Below are positions 1 through 7,830 of a DNA stretch of 64,000 bases, in pieces. Both the position numbers and the translations under genes were made by a program. Source of the DNA: Bacteroidales bacterium. GTDB taxonomy: Bacteria; Bacteroidota; Bacteroidia; Bacteroidales; UBA10428. The notes beneath the pieces are model-generated. The model was not told the origin of the DNA and did not search any database. It worked only from the letters and a program-made list of their open reading frames with translations. The stretch covers positions 65,365-129,364 of the forward strand of contig JAFGOZ010000524.1 of NCBI GenBank assembly GCA_016926235.1. Direction: 5' to 3'. Position 1 is the first letter of the stretch. The number at the start of each line of letters is the position of its first letter.

Positions 1-692
1 ACAGGTAAAATAAGGTTTTTAAGCTGCAGTTGGATTCCATCTCCGAAATCACTGATTTCGTATAAATTTCCTGTAAGATTCAGGTTTGTAAAATCTCCCA
101 GTAAATAGGCAAATATCCATCCGATAAGTATGGCAGCAAAAAAAGAAGGAAGCGACATGCCAAAGGCTGAAAATAAAATCAGCAAACGATCAAGAAGACT
201 ATCTTTTTTAACGGCCGTTATAATGCCTGTTATTATGCCAAGAAATGTTGCAAATACAATAGAAGCAAGAGCAAGTATAAAGGTGTTGAATAATGTTTCA
301 TTTATTATTGCAGATACAGGGCGTTTACCTTGATAAGACCTTCTTAGGTATGGTGGTTTTAATACGATTAGGGTGTTTTTGGATATACTAAAGAGTTTCT
401 TTACCCCCGGATATTTTTTATTATCGAGATAGAAGCAATGATGTGGATCATTTGTATTATGAAAAGATATTGGAGACAGGTCATTTAAATATTTCAGATA
501 TTGCTTTCCTTTGGATTTATCCAGGCCCAGGTCATTGCGTATCATATTTAACGATTCTTCATCTGAGCGCTGTCCCATCATCATCCTCGCAGGATCTCCG
601 GGTAAAATATTGAATAAAAAGAATACCAGGGTAACAACCCCGAATAATATTAGTAAACTATACAGGAGACGTCGAACAATATACTTAATCAC
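1..692 (-). CDS. Peptide ABC transporter permease, DppB/OppB family (3' end beyond window)
   Basis: About 230 N-terminal residues of an inner-membrane permease for a dipeptide/oligopeptide importer are encoded; the gene runs off the left edge. Translation from a GTG at 692 gives a first membrane segment (about residues 8-28), then LPGDPAR (30-36), a hallmark of DppB/OppB proteins. A periplasmic stretch of about 75 residues follows, then the start of the transmembrane permease domain. The GTG is the only good start, because an in-frame TAA lies three codons upstream and no ATG occurs in between. It begins 6 bp after the stop of the DoxX-like gene on the same strand, so the two are probably co-transcribed. 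The partner permease, ATPase and binding protein are not in the window, so the substrate is inferred from family only. Confidence 0.85.
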   Translation of the reverse strand, partial: MIKYIVRRLLYSLLILFGVVTLVFFLFNILPGDPARMMMGQRSDEESLNMIRNDLGLDKSKGKQYLKYLNDLSPISFHNTNDPHHCFYLDNKKYPGVKKLFSISKNTLIVLKPPYLRRSYQGKRPVSAIINETLFNTFILALASIVFATFLGIITGIITAVKKDSLLDRLLILFSAFGMSLPSFFAAILIGWIFAYLLGDFTNLNLTGNLYEISDFGDGIQLQLKNLILP

Positions 693-698
693 TCGTAT

Positions 699-1943
699 TT
701 ATAATTTTCGTTGAATGAAATACTGACGCAATAGTCGGAACAAACTTAAAACTAAAATAACAAAAAGTGTAAGATTCATTAACCTTAATCCTTCAATATC
801 TTTTTTGTACCTTTCTGTAATCCTTGCCAGTGCATTCTCTTTAAAAGTTTCAACGCAGGGTATGTCATTAAAGTGCCATTTTCCAATTATAACTCCTCCT
901 TTAATTAAAACCAGTCCAGGATTTGAACGCACAATGGTTTTTAAAGTAATTTCATCTGTGGCAAAAAATTTGTATGGAAGGTTAAGTTCCTTTTGAATTT
1001 TTTCAATATACTCAGTGGGAGATGAGGTTAAGCAATAAAATGCAAAAGGATCTTTGCTCAGCTGATTATAAAGATACTTAAACTTCACAAAGCCTTCTTT
1101 ATTTGCTTTTTCCACATTATAGCTTATTAGAAGTAGTGTATAGTTTTTATCGTGTAATACCAGGTCTGTGATATCTTCACCATTGGGGCTTGTGATGGAA
1201 AAATCATGGATAGGTGGCACGTATCCTTCATCAATCATTTCCGATTTTGCATCAACAAAAGTCCATGTTGTGTCATCCCAGGGATAATCAGGATCTATGA
1301 ATTCCTGAACTTTACCATCTTTTTCATAGTAAAGATAAGTTATATATTTTGGAGGTGGTGCATTTTCTGGTATAATCATCTTCTCAGGAATGTAAGTTCC
1401 TACATTGTATGGTCTGAAGTCAATAATGGGCAGATGTTTGATGCAATGAATGGAAATACCAAAAATAAGCAGGATACCACCAAGTACCAGGCCCCATTCT
1501 GTGATGTTTGAATATGCCGCTTCAAATTTATTTCGTGAGAAGAAAACGACCAAGGTAGGGATCATTAAAATCAGGTTCTTATAAAAGGTTTGCCAGTTTG
1601 TAAGTATCAGGGCGTCACCGAAGCATCCGCAATCGCTAACAGGATTTTTTATTGCTATCCATAATGTCAAAAAAAGAAAAAATACCATGAAAAGGGTTAC
1701 TAACCAGGAAAACAGCTTCATGCGAAGTTTCAGCAGGAGGCTAAAGCCAATAATGAATTCAAAGGAACTTAAAATTAATGCTAGTGGGACTGCAATTGCA
1801 GTAAAAAAATCCATGTGGAAAGCTTCAAAATAATCCCCAAATTTATATGCAGATCCTAAAGGATCAACAGCCTTAACAAATCCCGAAAAAACAAATACTG
1901 CACCAAGTATTAACCTGGATAAGTTCCGCAAAAATTTCATCAT
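699..1943 (-). CDS. DoxX/BT_3928-family membrane protein with thioredoxin-like C-terminus
   Basis: A 414-residue membrane protein. The N-terminal part (about 1-185) has four to five hydrophobic segments and the motif DCGCFGD near residue 105, as in DoxX/MauE-type proteins. Residues about 245-375 look like a thioredoxin-like fold (LLLISYNVEKAN, then GLVLIKGGVIIGKWH) but show no CxxC pair. A last hydrophobic segment precedes a basic tail. The same architecture is annotated as 'BT_3928 family' in Bacteroidales. Its role is not established; involvement in redox or thiol handling at the inner membrane is inference from the CGC motif and the fold. It lies between tmk upstream and the peptide permease downstream, all on the minus strand. 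Confidence 0.8.
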   Translation of the reverse strand: MMKFLRNLSRLILGAVFVFSGFVKAVDPLGSAYKFGDYFEAFHMDFFTAIAVPLALILSSFEFIIGFSLLLKLRMKLFSWLVTLFMVFFLFLTLWIAIKNPVSDCGCFGDALILTNWQTFYKNLILMIPTLVVFFSRNKFEAAYSNITEWGLVLGGILLIFGISIHCIKHLPIIDFRPYNVGTYIPEKMIIPENAPPPKYITYLYYEKDGKVQEFIDPDYPWDDTTWTFVDAKSEMIDEGYVPPIHDFSITSPNGEDITDLVLHDKNYTLLLISYNVEKANKEGFVKFKYLYNQLSKDPFAFYCLTSSPTEYIEKIQKELNLPYKFFATDEITLKTIVRSNPGLVLIKGGVIIGKWHFNDIPCVETFKENALARITERYKKDIEGLRLMNLTLFVILVLSLFRLLRQYFIQRKL

Positions 1944-2036
1944 AGCACTATATTATTGGTTCCTCAAAAATATCAAATTTGGTTTAAGTAAAGGTTAATA
2001 GTTCTGCCATTAACAAACTGTTAACATTGATAAAAC

Positions 2037-2729
2037 TTATAAATGATTGTTTAACTCATGGATTATTTTATTATGGATGGTTGTTTTATTAAGTATCTGG
2101 CCATTTTCATCAGCACAATCAATTCCAATAAAACTCGGTTCCAATTTCAACTGCCATAAATAGGCTTCTCTTACTCGTTTTTGAAATTCCAGGTCAGCTT
2201 CGTGGATATCATCTGCTCCATCCAGGTAATCCCTGTCAGAACCTGACCTTCGTTGTGTAAGGTTAACTTCGGTAAATGCAAAAGGTACGGTGAGCAGTAT
2301 ATTGAGATCAGGAGAAGGAATTTTGTGATATGCATATTCAAGATGCAATATCCATTTTCTTAACTTTTCCTGTTCATCTTTGTTCGTTAGCTTTGCGCAT
2401 TGAAATGCAATGTTCGAAAATACATACCTGTCTACTAATACCAATAATCCCTCCGCAAGCCAGCTTCGTATCATTTCTGAAGCATCCATTCTGTCTCCTG
2501 CATATAATAAAGCTACCAGGTAAGGATCCACTTTATCCAATGCACCAAACTTTCCCTGCAGGAACATTGCCACTAACTCACCATAAACTGGGGAATCAGT
2601 GCGGGGGAAGTGCAGATATCGGAAGGGTATTTTATTGTATTTTAAATAATCCTGAAATAATTCAACTTGTGTTGATTTACCTGATCCGTCCAATCCCTCT
2701 AAAACGATAAACCGGTTTGTGTTTTTCAT
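2037..2729 (-). CDS. tmk: Thymidylate kinase
   Basis: Cytosolic enzyme that phosphorylates dTMP to dTDP with ATP in the last specific step of dTTP synthesis. The P-loop GLDGSGKST is at residues 12-20, the catalytic DRY at 100-102, and an arginine-rich lid region (RRSGSDRDY) near 160. At 230 residues it is slightly longer than the usual 205-215; the extra length is around the lid and C-terminus. It is divergent from folP with a 79-bp gap and lies 93 bp upstream of the DoxX-like gene on the same strand. Confidence 0.95.
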   Translation of the reverse strand: MKNTNRFIVLEGLDGSGKSTQVELFQDYLKYNKIPFRYLHFPRTDSPVYGELVAMFLQGKFGALDKVDPYLVALLYAGDRMDASEMIRSWLAEGLLVLVDRYVFSNIAFQCAKLTNKDEQEKLRKWILHLEYAYHKIPSPDLNILLTVPFAFTEVNLTQRRSGSDRDYLDGADDIHEADLEFQKRVREAYLWQLKLEPSFIGIDCADENGQILNKTTIHNKIIHELNNHL

Positions 2730-2777
2730 TTAAATTACAAATTATACTTTTTACCCTTTATTTTTCTTTTTTTTAAA

Positions 2778-2785
2778 TAGCTTTG
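2778..2785 (+). promoter_or_regulatory. Putative -7 promoter element (TAnnTTTG) of folP
   Basis: TAGCTTTG matches the Bacteroidota -7 consensus TAnnTTTG and lies 24 bp before the folP ATG, which would give a very short leader. No clear -33 TTTG is visible at the expected spacing. Confidence 0.5.
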
Positions 2786-2808
2786 TTATTCTTCATACCA
2801 CATTAAAA

Positions 2809-3675
2809 ATGGAGCATAAAGATACATTTTTTTCAAGAAAAAGGACGCTGAATTGCAATGGAAAGCTTATTGATCTCAGTACGCCAAAAGTGATGGGGAT
2901 CCTTAATGTTACACCGGATTCATTTTATGATGGAGGGAAATATTATTCTGATGTCAGTATTTTGGAGGCAATTAACGAAATGGTGGACGAAGGGGTTGAT
3001 ATTGTGGATATTGGCGGATATTCATCAAGGCCTGGAGCAATACATATAAGTGAGCAGGAAGAACTTACCAGGATTAGCAAAGCACTAACTATACTTAGAA
3101 AACAATATCCCGAAATTATAGTATCGATAGATACATTTCGTTCATCTATTGCCAAAACTGTTGTGAAAGAATATAATGTCAATATGATCAATGATATTTC
3201 TGCCGGCAATATGGATGAGAATATGCCTGAGATGATAGCATCATTACAGGTCCCATATATAATAATGCATATGCAAGGCAAGCCTCAGGATATGCAGGAC
3301 AATCCAAAATACAAGGATATCATCCCGGAAATTCTGTCTTATTTTTCAAATAAAATATTTATGTTGAGGGAGCGGGGAATACAAGATATAATCATAGATC
3401 CTGGCTTTGGTTTTGGAAAATTGATGGAACATAATTTTAAAATTCTGCAAAACCTTGATCAATTTGCTATTCTTGATCTTCCCATATTGGTTGGTTTGTC
3501 GAGAAAGTCAATGATCTATAAAACACTTGGTAATAATCCGGAAGACGCATTAAATGGAACAACTGTTTTAAACACGATAGCATTGCTTAAAGGTGTTGAT
3601 ATCGTGAGGGTACATGATGTAAAAGAGGCAAAAGAATGCATAAAACTGTTAAATAAATATGAAAGTGTTGTATAA
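2809..3675 (+). CDS. folP: Dihydropteroate synthase
   Basis: Condenses dihydropterin pyrophosphate with p-aminobenzoate to dihydropteroate in folate synthesis; the sulfonamide target. Signature regions are present in order: NVTPDSF (33-39), DIGGYSSRPGA (67-77, a Tyr-Ser-Ser variant of the usual GESTRPG), SIDTF near 105, NDISAG near 128, DPGFGFGK near 198 and GLSRKS near 228. At 288 residues the length is normal. It starts a three-gene plus-strand run: cdaA begins 35 bp later and the MscS-like gene follows. The folP-cdaA pairing is common in Bacteroidota. The GESTRPG-loop variation may be natural for the lineage; I do not read it as drug resistance. Confidence 0.95.
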   Translation: MEHKDTFFSRKRTLNCNGKLIDLSTPKVMGILNVTPDSFYDGGKYYSDVSILEAINEMVDEGVDIVDIGGYSSRPGAIHISEQEELTRISKALTILRKQYPEIIVSIDTFRSSIAKTVVKEYNVNMINDISAGNMDENMPEMIASLQVPYIIMHMQGKPQDMQDNPKYKDIIPEILSYFSNKIFMLRERGIQDIIIDPGFGFGKLMEHNFKILQNLDQFAILDLPILVGLSRKSMIYKTLGNNPEDALNGTTVLNTIALLKGVDIVRVHDVKEAKECIKLLNKYESVV

Positions 3676-3710
3676 TATTTTTAATTTCGGGATTTTAGGA
3701 ATTTATAATA

Positions 3711-4490
3711 ATGATACCTGCATTTATAACAATTAGGTTACTTGACATTATTGATATATTTGTCGTCGCCTTGCTTATGTTTCAGCTGTATAAGCTGATT
3801 AAGGGCACGGTGGCAATGAATATTTTTATTGTAGTTATTGCTGTATATTTTTTGTGGAGGATTGCGGAATCATTGAACATGCTGCTATTAGGTAATATCC
3901 TTGGTTCAATAATCGGGGTAGGAGTTATTGCTTTGCTTATTGTTTTTCAGAACGAAGTAAGAAGATTTTTACTTCTAATTGGCACAAAATATTTTTCCAG
4001 GACAAAACTTCCTTTCTTTAGTTTGTTTACAAGTAATATAAAGCATGATGCTAATTTTGATATTGAGCAAATCGTTACAGCATGTATTAATCTGTCAAGG
4101 ATCGAGGTTGGTGCACTTATTGTGATAGCAAAAGAATCTCCTGTTACCATATTCTCAGAATCGGGAGAGATCATTGATGCTGTTATTTCAAGTGAATTAA
4201 TCGAGACGATTTTTGCGAAAAATACCCCATTGCATGATGGTGCCATGATAATAGTCAAAGGAAAAATTCATGCTGCACGCTGTGTTCTTCCAGTTGCTGA
4301 GAGTTACGATCTGCCTCATCATTTTGGTATGAGGCATAGGTCTGCGTTGGGGATGAGTGAGCAAACAGATGCCATGATAATAGTTGTTTCTGAGGAAACA
4401 GGTAATATATCTATAGCCAAAGGTGGAAAGATGGAAAATAATTTGAGCCAGCAAGAATTGAGCGAGAGGCTTCATCGCGAATTCGTTTAA
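3711..4490 (+). CDS. cdaA: Diadenylate cyclase, CdaA/DacA type
   Basis: Membrane-bound enzyme that joins two ATP molecules into cyclic di-AMP. Three hydrophobic segments occupy about residues 8-80, followed by a DAC domain with the two active-site signatures DGA (176-178) and RHR (208-210). At 259 residues, with this order, it fits the CdaA class rather than DisA or CdaS. It lies 35 bp after folP and 12 bp before an MscS-type channel gene, which suggests one transcript. Since c-di-AMP generally controls potassium and osmolyte balance, the neighbouring channel is a plausible functional partner; that link is inference. No glmM or cdaR is adjacent, unlike in Firmicutes. Confidence 0.93.
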   Translation: MIPAFITIRLLDIIDIFVVALLMFQLYKLIKGTVAMNIFIVVIAVYFLWRIAESLNMLLLGNILGSIIGVGVIALLIVFQNEVRRFLLLIGTKYFSRTKLPFFSLFTSNIKHDANFDIEQIVTACINLSRIEVGALIVIAKESPVTIFSESGEIIDAVISSELIETIFAKNTPLHDGAMIIVKGKIHAARCVLPVAESYDLPHHFGMRHRSALGMSEQTDAMIIVVSEETGNISIAKGGKMENNLSQQELSERLHREFV

Positions 4491-4502
4491 AATGGACATA
4501 TC

Positions 4503-5333
4503 ATGCAAATAAAAGATCTACTGAAACATACAATCATTCAAACTGAAGATATCAATATTTCGGTTTATCATGTTCTTATTGTTTTAGTCGTATTAGTTGC
4601 TACCCGTTTGTTGCTTTGGTTTATAAGGAGGTTGTTCAACCGCCAGGTTAAAAGAAATATTCTTGAAAAAGGTAAGGGTGCAGCATTGTATCAAATTGTT
4701 CGATACACATTATGGATTATTGCAATTACGATAGGGTTAGAGACTGTTGGTATTAAGGTAACCATTCTCCTTGCGAGTTCAGCTGCCCTCCTGGTTGGTT
4801 TAGGGCTTGGTATTCAAAAGGTTTTTATGGATTTTGTTTCAGGTATTGTAATACTTTTTGAGGGAACTATAAAAGTAGAGGATATTGTGGAATTGGAAAA
4901 TGGCACAATTGGTAAAGTTATTGAGATAAGTCTTCGAACATCAAAAATCCGAACGAGGGATTCTATCATTCAAATTGTTCCTAACTCTATGTTTATCAAT
5001 GAAAACGTAATTAACTGGAGTCATATGGAAATGCTTACCAGGTTTAATGTGGAAGTAGGCGTTGCATACGGATCGGATGTAGAATTGGTTAAGAACATCC
5101 TGATAGAAAGTGCTTCTGAACATCCTAAAATAGCTAAATCACCTACGCCTATTGTACAATTTGCAGATTTTGGAGAGTCATCCCTCAATTTTAAACTACT
5201 ATTCTGGACCGACGAGACGTTTTTTGTTGAAATGACAAAAAGCGATTTACGATATACAATAAACAACAAGTTTAGGGAAAAAAATGTTACTATCCCATTT
5301 CCGCAGCGCGATGTAAATCTAAAACAAAACTAG
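4503..5333 (+). CDS. MscS-family mechanosensitive ion channel
   Basis: A small-conductance mechanosensitive channel homologue of 276 residues, acting in the inner membrane as a release valve during hypo-osmotic shock. Two or three hydrophobic helices (about 20-40, 62-85, 88-115) lead into a glycine/alanine-rich pore helix (SSAALLVGLGLGIQ). The MscS beta domain (GTIKVEDIVELENGTIGKV, ISLRTSKIRTRD, VPNSMF) and a C-terminal alpha/beta domain follow. The length is close to E. coli MscS (286). It starts 12 bp after cdaA. Its stop codon overlaps that of the converging plsY: both use the palindrome CTAG at 5330-5333. Confidence 0.92.
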   Translation: MQIKDLLKHTIIQTEDINISVYHVLIVLVVLVATRLLLWFIRRLFNRQVKRNILEKGKGAALYQIVRYTLWIIAITIGLETVGIKVTILLASSAALLVGLGLGIQKVFMDFVSGIVILFEGTIKVEDIVELENGTIGKVIEISLRTSKIRTRDSIIQIVPNSMFINENVINWSHMEMLTRFNVEVGVAYGSDVELVKNILIESASEHPKIAKSPTPIVQFADFGESSLNFKLLFWTDETFFVEMTKSDLRYTINNKFREKNVTIPFPQRDVNLKQN

Positions 5334-5968
5334 TTTTTCTTTGTTGTTCCATTTATATGAATTCGGGATTCTTCACCGTTAAAAAGCCTTTCAATATTTC
5401 TAAGATGTGTAAGAACAATAACTATTGCTAAAACTACCGAATATATAGCAAAGGCAGATGATTCGATATGAAAAACAAAAAGAGTAAGTAAAGGGAAAGT
5501 GATGGACGCGATAATAGAGCCTAATGATACGTATTTAAACAATAATACAACTAATGCAAAAACTCCGAGTGCTGCTAATGCCGGGTAAAATTGAAATGCT
5601 AGTGTGATACCTAACATGGTTGCTACTCCTTTTCCTCCATTGAAGCGGGCAAAAACAGGAAATATATGTCCTACAACAGCTAAAAAACCAAGTGATAACA
5701 TAAAAATATCATGGTTTAAAGTATCTGATTCAAAGTATTGATTCAACAAGATGAGTTTTACTGAGGCAAATCCTTTTAGAATGTCAATAATTAATACGGG
5801 GACACCTGCTTTAGCTCCCAATACCCTGAACGTATTGTTTGCTCCTGCATTACCACTGCCATGTTCTCGTATATCAGTATTATAAAACACTTTACCGATC
5901 CAAACCGATGTTGGAATTGACCCCAATAAATATGAACCTAGTAGTAATAAATAATTAATTACAGGCAT
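5330..5968 (-). CDS. plsY: Glycerol-3-phosphate acyltransferase PlsY
   Basis: Integral membrane enzyme that transfers an acyl group from acyl-phosphate to glycerol-3-phosphate, the first step of phospholipid synthesis in most bacteria. At 212 residues with several hydrophobic segments, it has the three PlsY motifs: GSIPTSVWIGK (16-26), HGSGNAGANNTFRVLG (36-51), and NGGKGVAT near 110. It is a single-gene minus-strand unit between the converging MscS-like gene and pckA. The stop shares the CTAG palindrome with the stop of the channel gene. Confidence 0.94.
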   Translation of the reverse strand: MPVINYLLLLGSYLLGSIPTSVWIGKVFYNTDIREHGSGNAGANNTFRVLGAKAGVPVLIIDILKGFASVKLILLNQYFESDTLNHDIFMLSLGFLAVVGHIFPVFARFNGGKGVATMLGITLAFQFYPALAALGVFALVVLLFKYVSLGSIIASITFPLLTLFVFHIESSAFAIYSVVLAIVIVLTHLRNIERLFNGEESRIHINGTTKKN

Positions 5969-6043
5969 AAAAAAATTTTCCCCAAAAGTATAGAATTTTA
6001 TTTATTTGAAAAATTGGGAGATAAATTATTGTTATGTTAATAT

Positions 6044-6074
6044 AAAAAAGCTCCCTGGTCGCATCAGGGAGCTT
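6044..6074 (-). terminator. Rho-independent terminator after pckA
   Basis: A perfect 10-bp stem (6048-6057 with 6065-6074; arms AAGCTCCCTG and CAGGGAGCTT) with a 7-nt loop, followed on the minus strand by a run of U (A6044-6049). It lies 24 bp beyond the pckA stop. Confidence 0.9.
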
Positions 6075-6097
6075 AATATCAATGAGTTGAAAACTTA

Positions 6098-7714
6098 TTA
6101 AAGTTGAGGTCCCGCAGCTACTAATGCTTTACCTTCTTCATTGTCTGTATACTTTTCAAAGCTTTTAATAAATCGTGATGCAAGGTCTTTGGCATTGGTT
6201 TCCCAATCTGCCTTATTAGCATATGTATCACGGGGATCAAGGATTTTACTGTCAACGCCTGCCAATTCGGTTGGAACTTCCAGGTTAAAGATTGGGATCA
6301 TTTTGGTCGGAGCTTTTTCAATTGAACCATCAAGAATCCTGTCAATAATACCACGGGTATCTTTGATAGAGATTCTTTTACCAGTCCCGTTCCATCCTGT
6401 ATTTACAAGGTATGCAGTAGCTCCTGAAGCTTCCATACGCTTTACAAGTTCCTGTCCGTATTTTGTCGGATGTAATGAAAGGAAAGCTGCTCCAAAGCAT
6501 GCTGAAAATGTAGGTTGTGGTTTAGTAATACCGCGCTCAGTACCAGCTAATTTTGCAGTAAATCCGCTTAAAAAGTGGTATTTTGTTTGTTCAGGTGTAA
6601 GTTTTGAAACCGGAGGCATTACGCCAAAAGCATCAGCTGTTAGAAAAATAACTTTTGAAGCATGACCACCTTTTGAAACAGGTTTTACGATGTTGTCAAT
6701 ATGATAGATAGGATAAGAAACGCGTGTATTTTCAGTTACAGAACCATCCGTGAAATCTATTTTACCATGTGCATCAACTGTTACGTTCTCCAGCAATGCA
6801 TCTCTTTTAATCGCTTTGTAAATGTCTGGTTCACTTTCCTTATCCAGGTTAATGGTTTTGGCATAGCAACCCCCTTCAAAGTTAAACACTCCGTCATTAT
6901 CCCATCCATGTTCATCATCTCCAATGAGGGCTCTTTTTGGATCAGTGGAAAGGGTGGTTTTTCCTGTTCCGGATAAACCAAAGAAAATGGCTACATCTCC
7001 ATCTTTCCCGACATTTGCAGAACAATGCATAGCGGCAATTCCCTTAAGTGGAAGATAATAATTCATCATGGCAAACATACCTTTTTTCATCTCTCCTCCA
7101 TACCAGCTTCCACCTACCACATGCATTTTTTCTGTAAGGTTAAAAACAGTATATACTTCAGAATTTAATCCATGCTCTTTCCATTTTGGATTTACTGTTT
7201 TTGAGGCATTTAATGAAACAAAATCAGGTTTGCCATAATTTTTTAGCTCCTCTTCAGTAGGGCGAATGAACATATTTTTAACAAAATGAGCTTGCCATGC
7301 TACTTCCATAATAAACCTGATTTTTAATCTTGAGTCAGGATTAGCACCGCAGAAGGTGTCCATTACAAATAATCTTTTACCTGAAAGTTGTTTTACGGTA
7401 TTTGCTTTTAGGTCATTCCAAACCTCAGTACTTACTGGTTTATTATCATTTTTTGCAAAGTCAGATGTCCACCAGATTGTATTTTCAGTAGTACTATCTT
7501 TTACAATGTATTTATCCCTAGGAGATCTACCTGTAAATACTCCTGTCATTACATTTACAGCATCTAATTCTGTCAATTGACCCTTTTCATATCCTTCCAA
7601 CCCGGGTTTCATTTCCTCTTCATACAATTCATCGTATGATGGGTTGTATACGATTTCTTTTACATCGGTTATTCCGTACACCGAAAGATCGAGGTTGTGA
7701 TTTTTAATACTCAT
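6098..7714 (-). CDS. pckA: Phosphoenolpyruvate carboxykinase (ATP)
   Basis: Interconverts oxaloacetate + ATP with PEP + CO2 + ADP. In anaerobic Bacteroidota it often runs toward oxaloacetate during succinate fermentation, and in gluconeogenesis toward PEP. The kinase-1a P-loop GLSGTGKTT is at residues 246-254, the second metal/nucleotide motif GDDEHGWDN follows about 15 residues later, and the substrate-binding TGRSPRDK region is at 61-68. At 538 residues it is typical of the ATP-dependent class. It lies downstream of ppdK on the same strand, but a strong terminator between them argues for separate transcripts. Its own terminator follows the stop. Confidence 0.97.
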   Translation of the reverse strand: MSIKNHNLDLSVYGITDVKEIVYNPSYDELYEEEMKPGLEGYEKGQLTELDAVNVMTGVFTGRSPRDKYIVKDSTTENTIWWTSDFAKNDNKPVSTEVWNDLKANTVKQLSGKRLFVMDTFCGANPDSRLKIRFIMEVAWQAHFVKNMFIRPTEEELKNYGKPDFVSLNASKTVNPKWKEHGLNSEVYTVFNLTEKMHVVGGSWYGGEMKKGMFAMMNYYLPLKGIAAMHCSANVGKDGDVAIFFGLSGTGKTTLSTDPKRALIGDDEHGWDNDGVFNFEGGCYAKTINLDKESEPDIYKAIKRDALLENVTVDAHGKIDFTDGSVTENTRVSYPIYHIDNIVKPVSKGGHASKVIFLTADAFGVMPPVSKLTPEQTKYHFLSGFTAKLAGTERGITKPQPTFSACFGAAFLSLHPTKYGQELVKRMEASGATAYLVNTGWNGTGKRISIKDTRGIIDRILDGSIEKAPTKMIPIFNLEVPTELAGVDSKILDPRDTYANKADWETNAKDLASRFIKSFEKYTDNEEGKALVAAGPQL

Positions 7715-7794
7715 AATTGTTAGAATTTATAGTTAAATATTCACATATGTTCATTACTGCAATTATCCTCCCAAAAAATATATTTTTAACATAG

Positions 7795-7818
7795 AAAAGC
7801 AGGCCTAAGCCTGCTTTT
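7795..7818 (-). terminator. Rho-independent terminator after ppdK
   Basis: Perfect 10-bp stem (7795-7804 with 7809-7818; AAAAGCAGGC/GCCTGCTTTT) with a CTAA loop, 13 bp past the ppdK stop. The terminal U run on the minus strand comes from the A tract at 7795-7798. It separates ppdK from pckA. Confidence 0.88.
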
Positions 7819-7830
7819 ATAAACAATATT

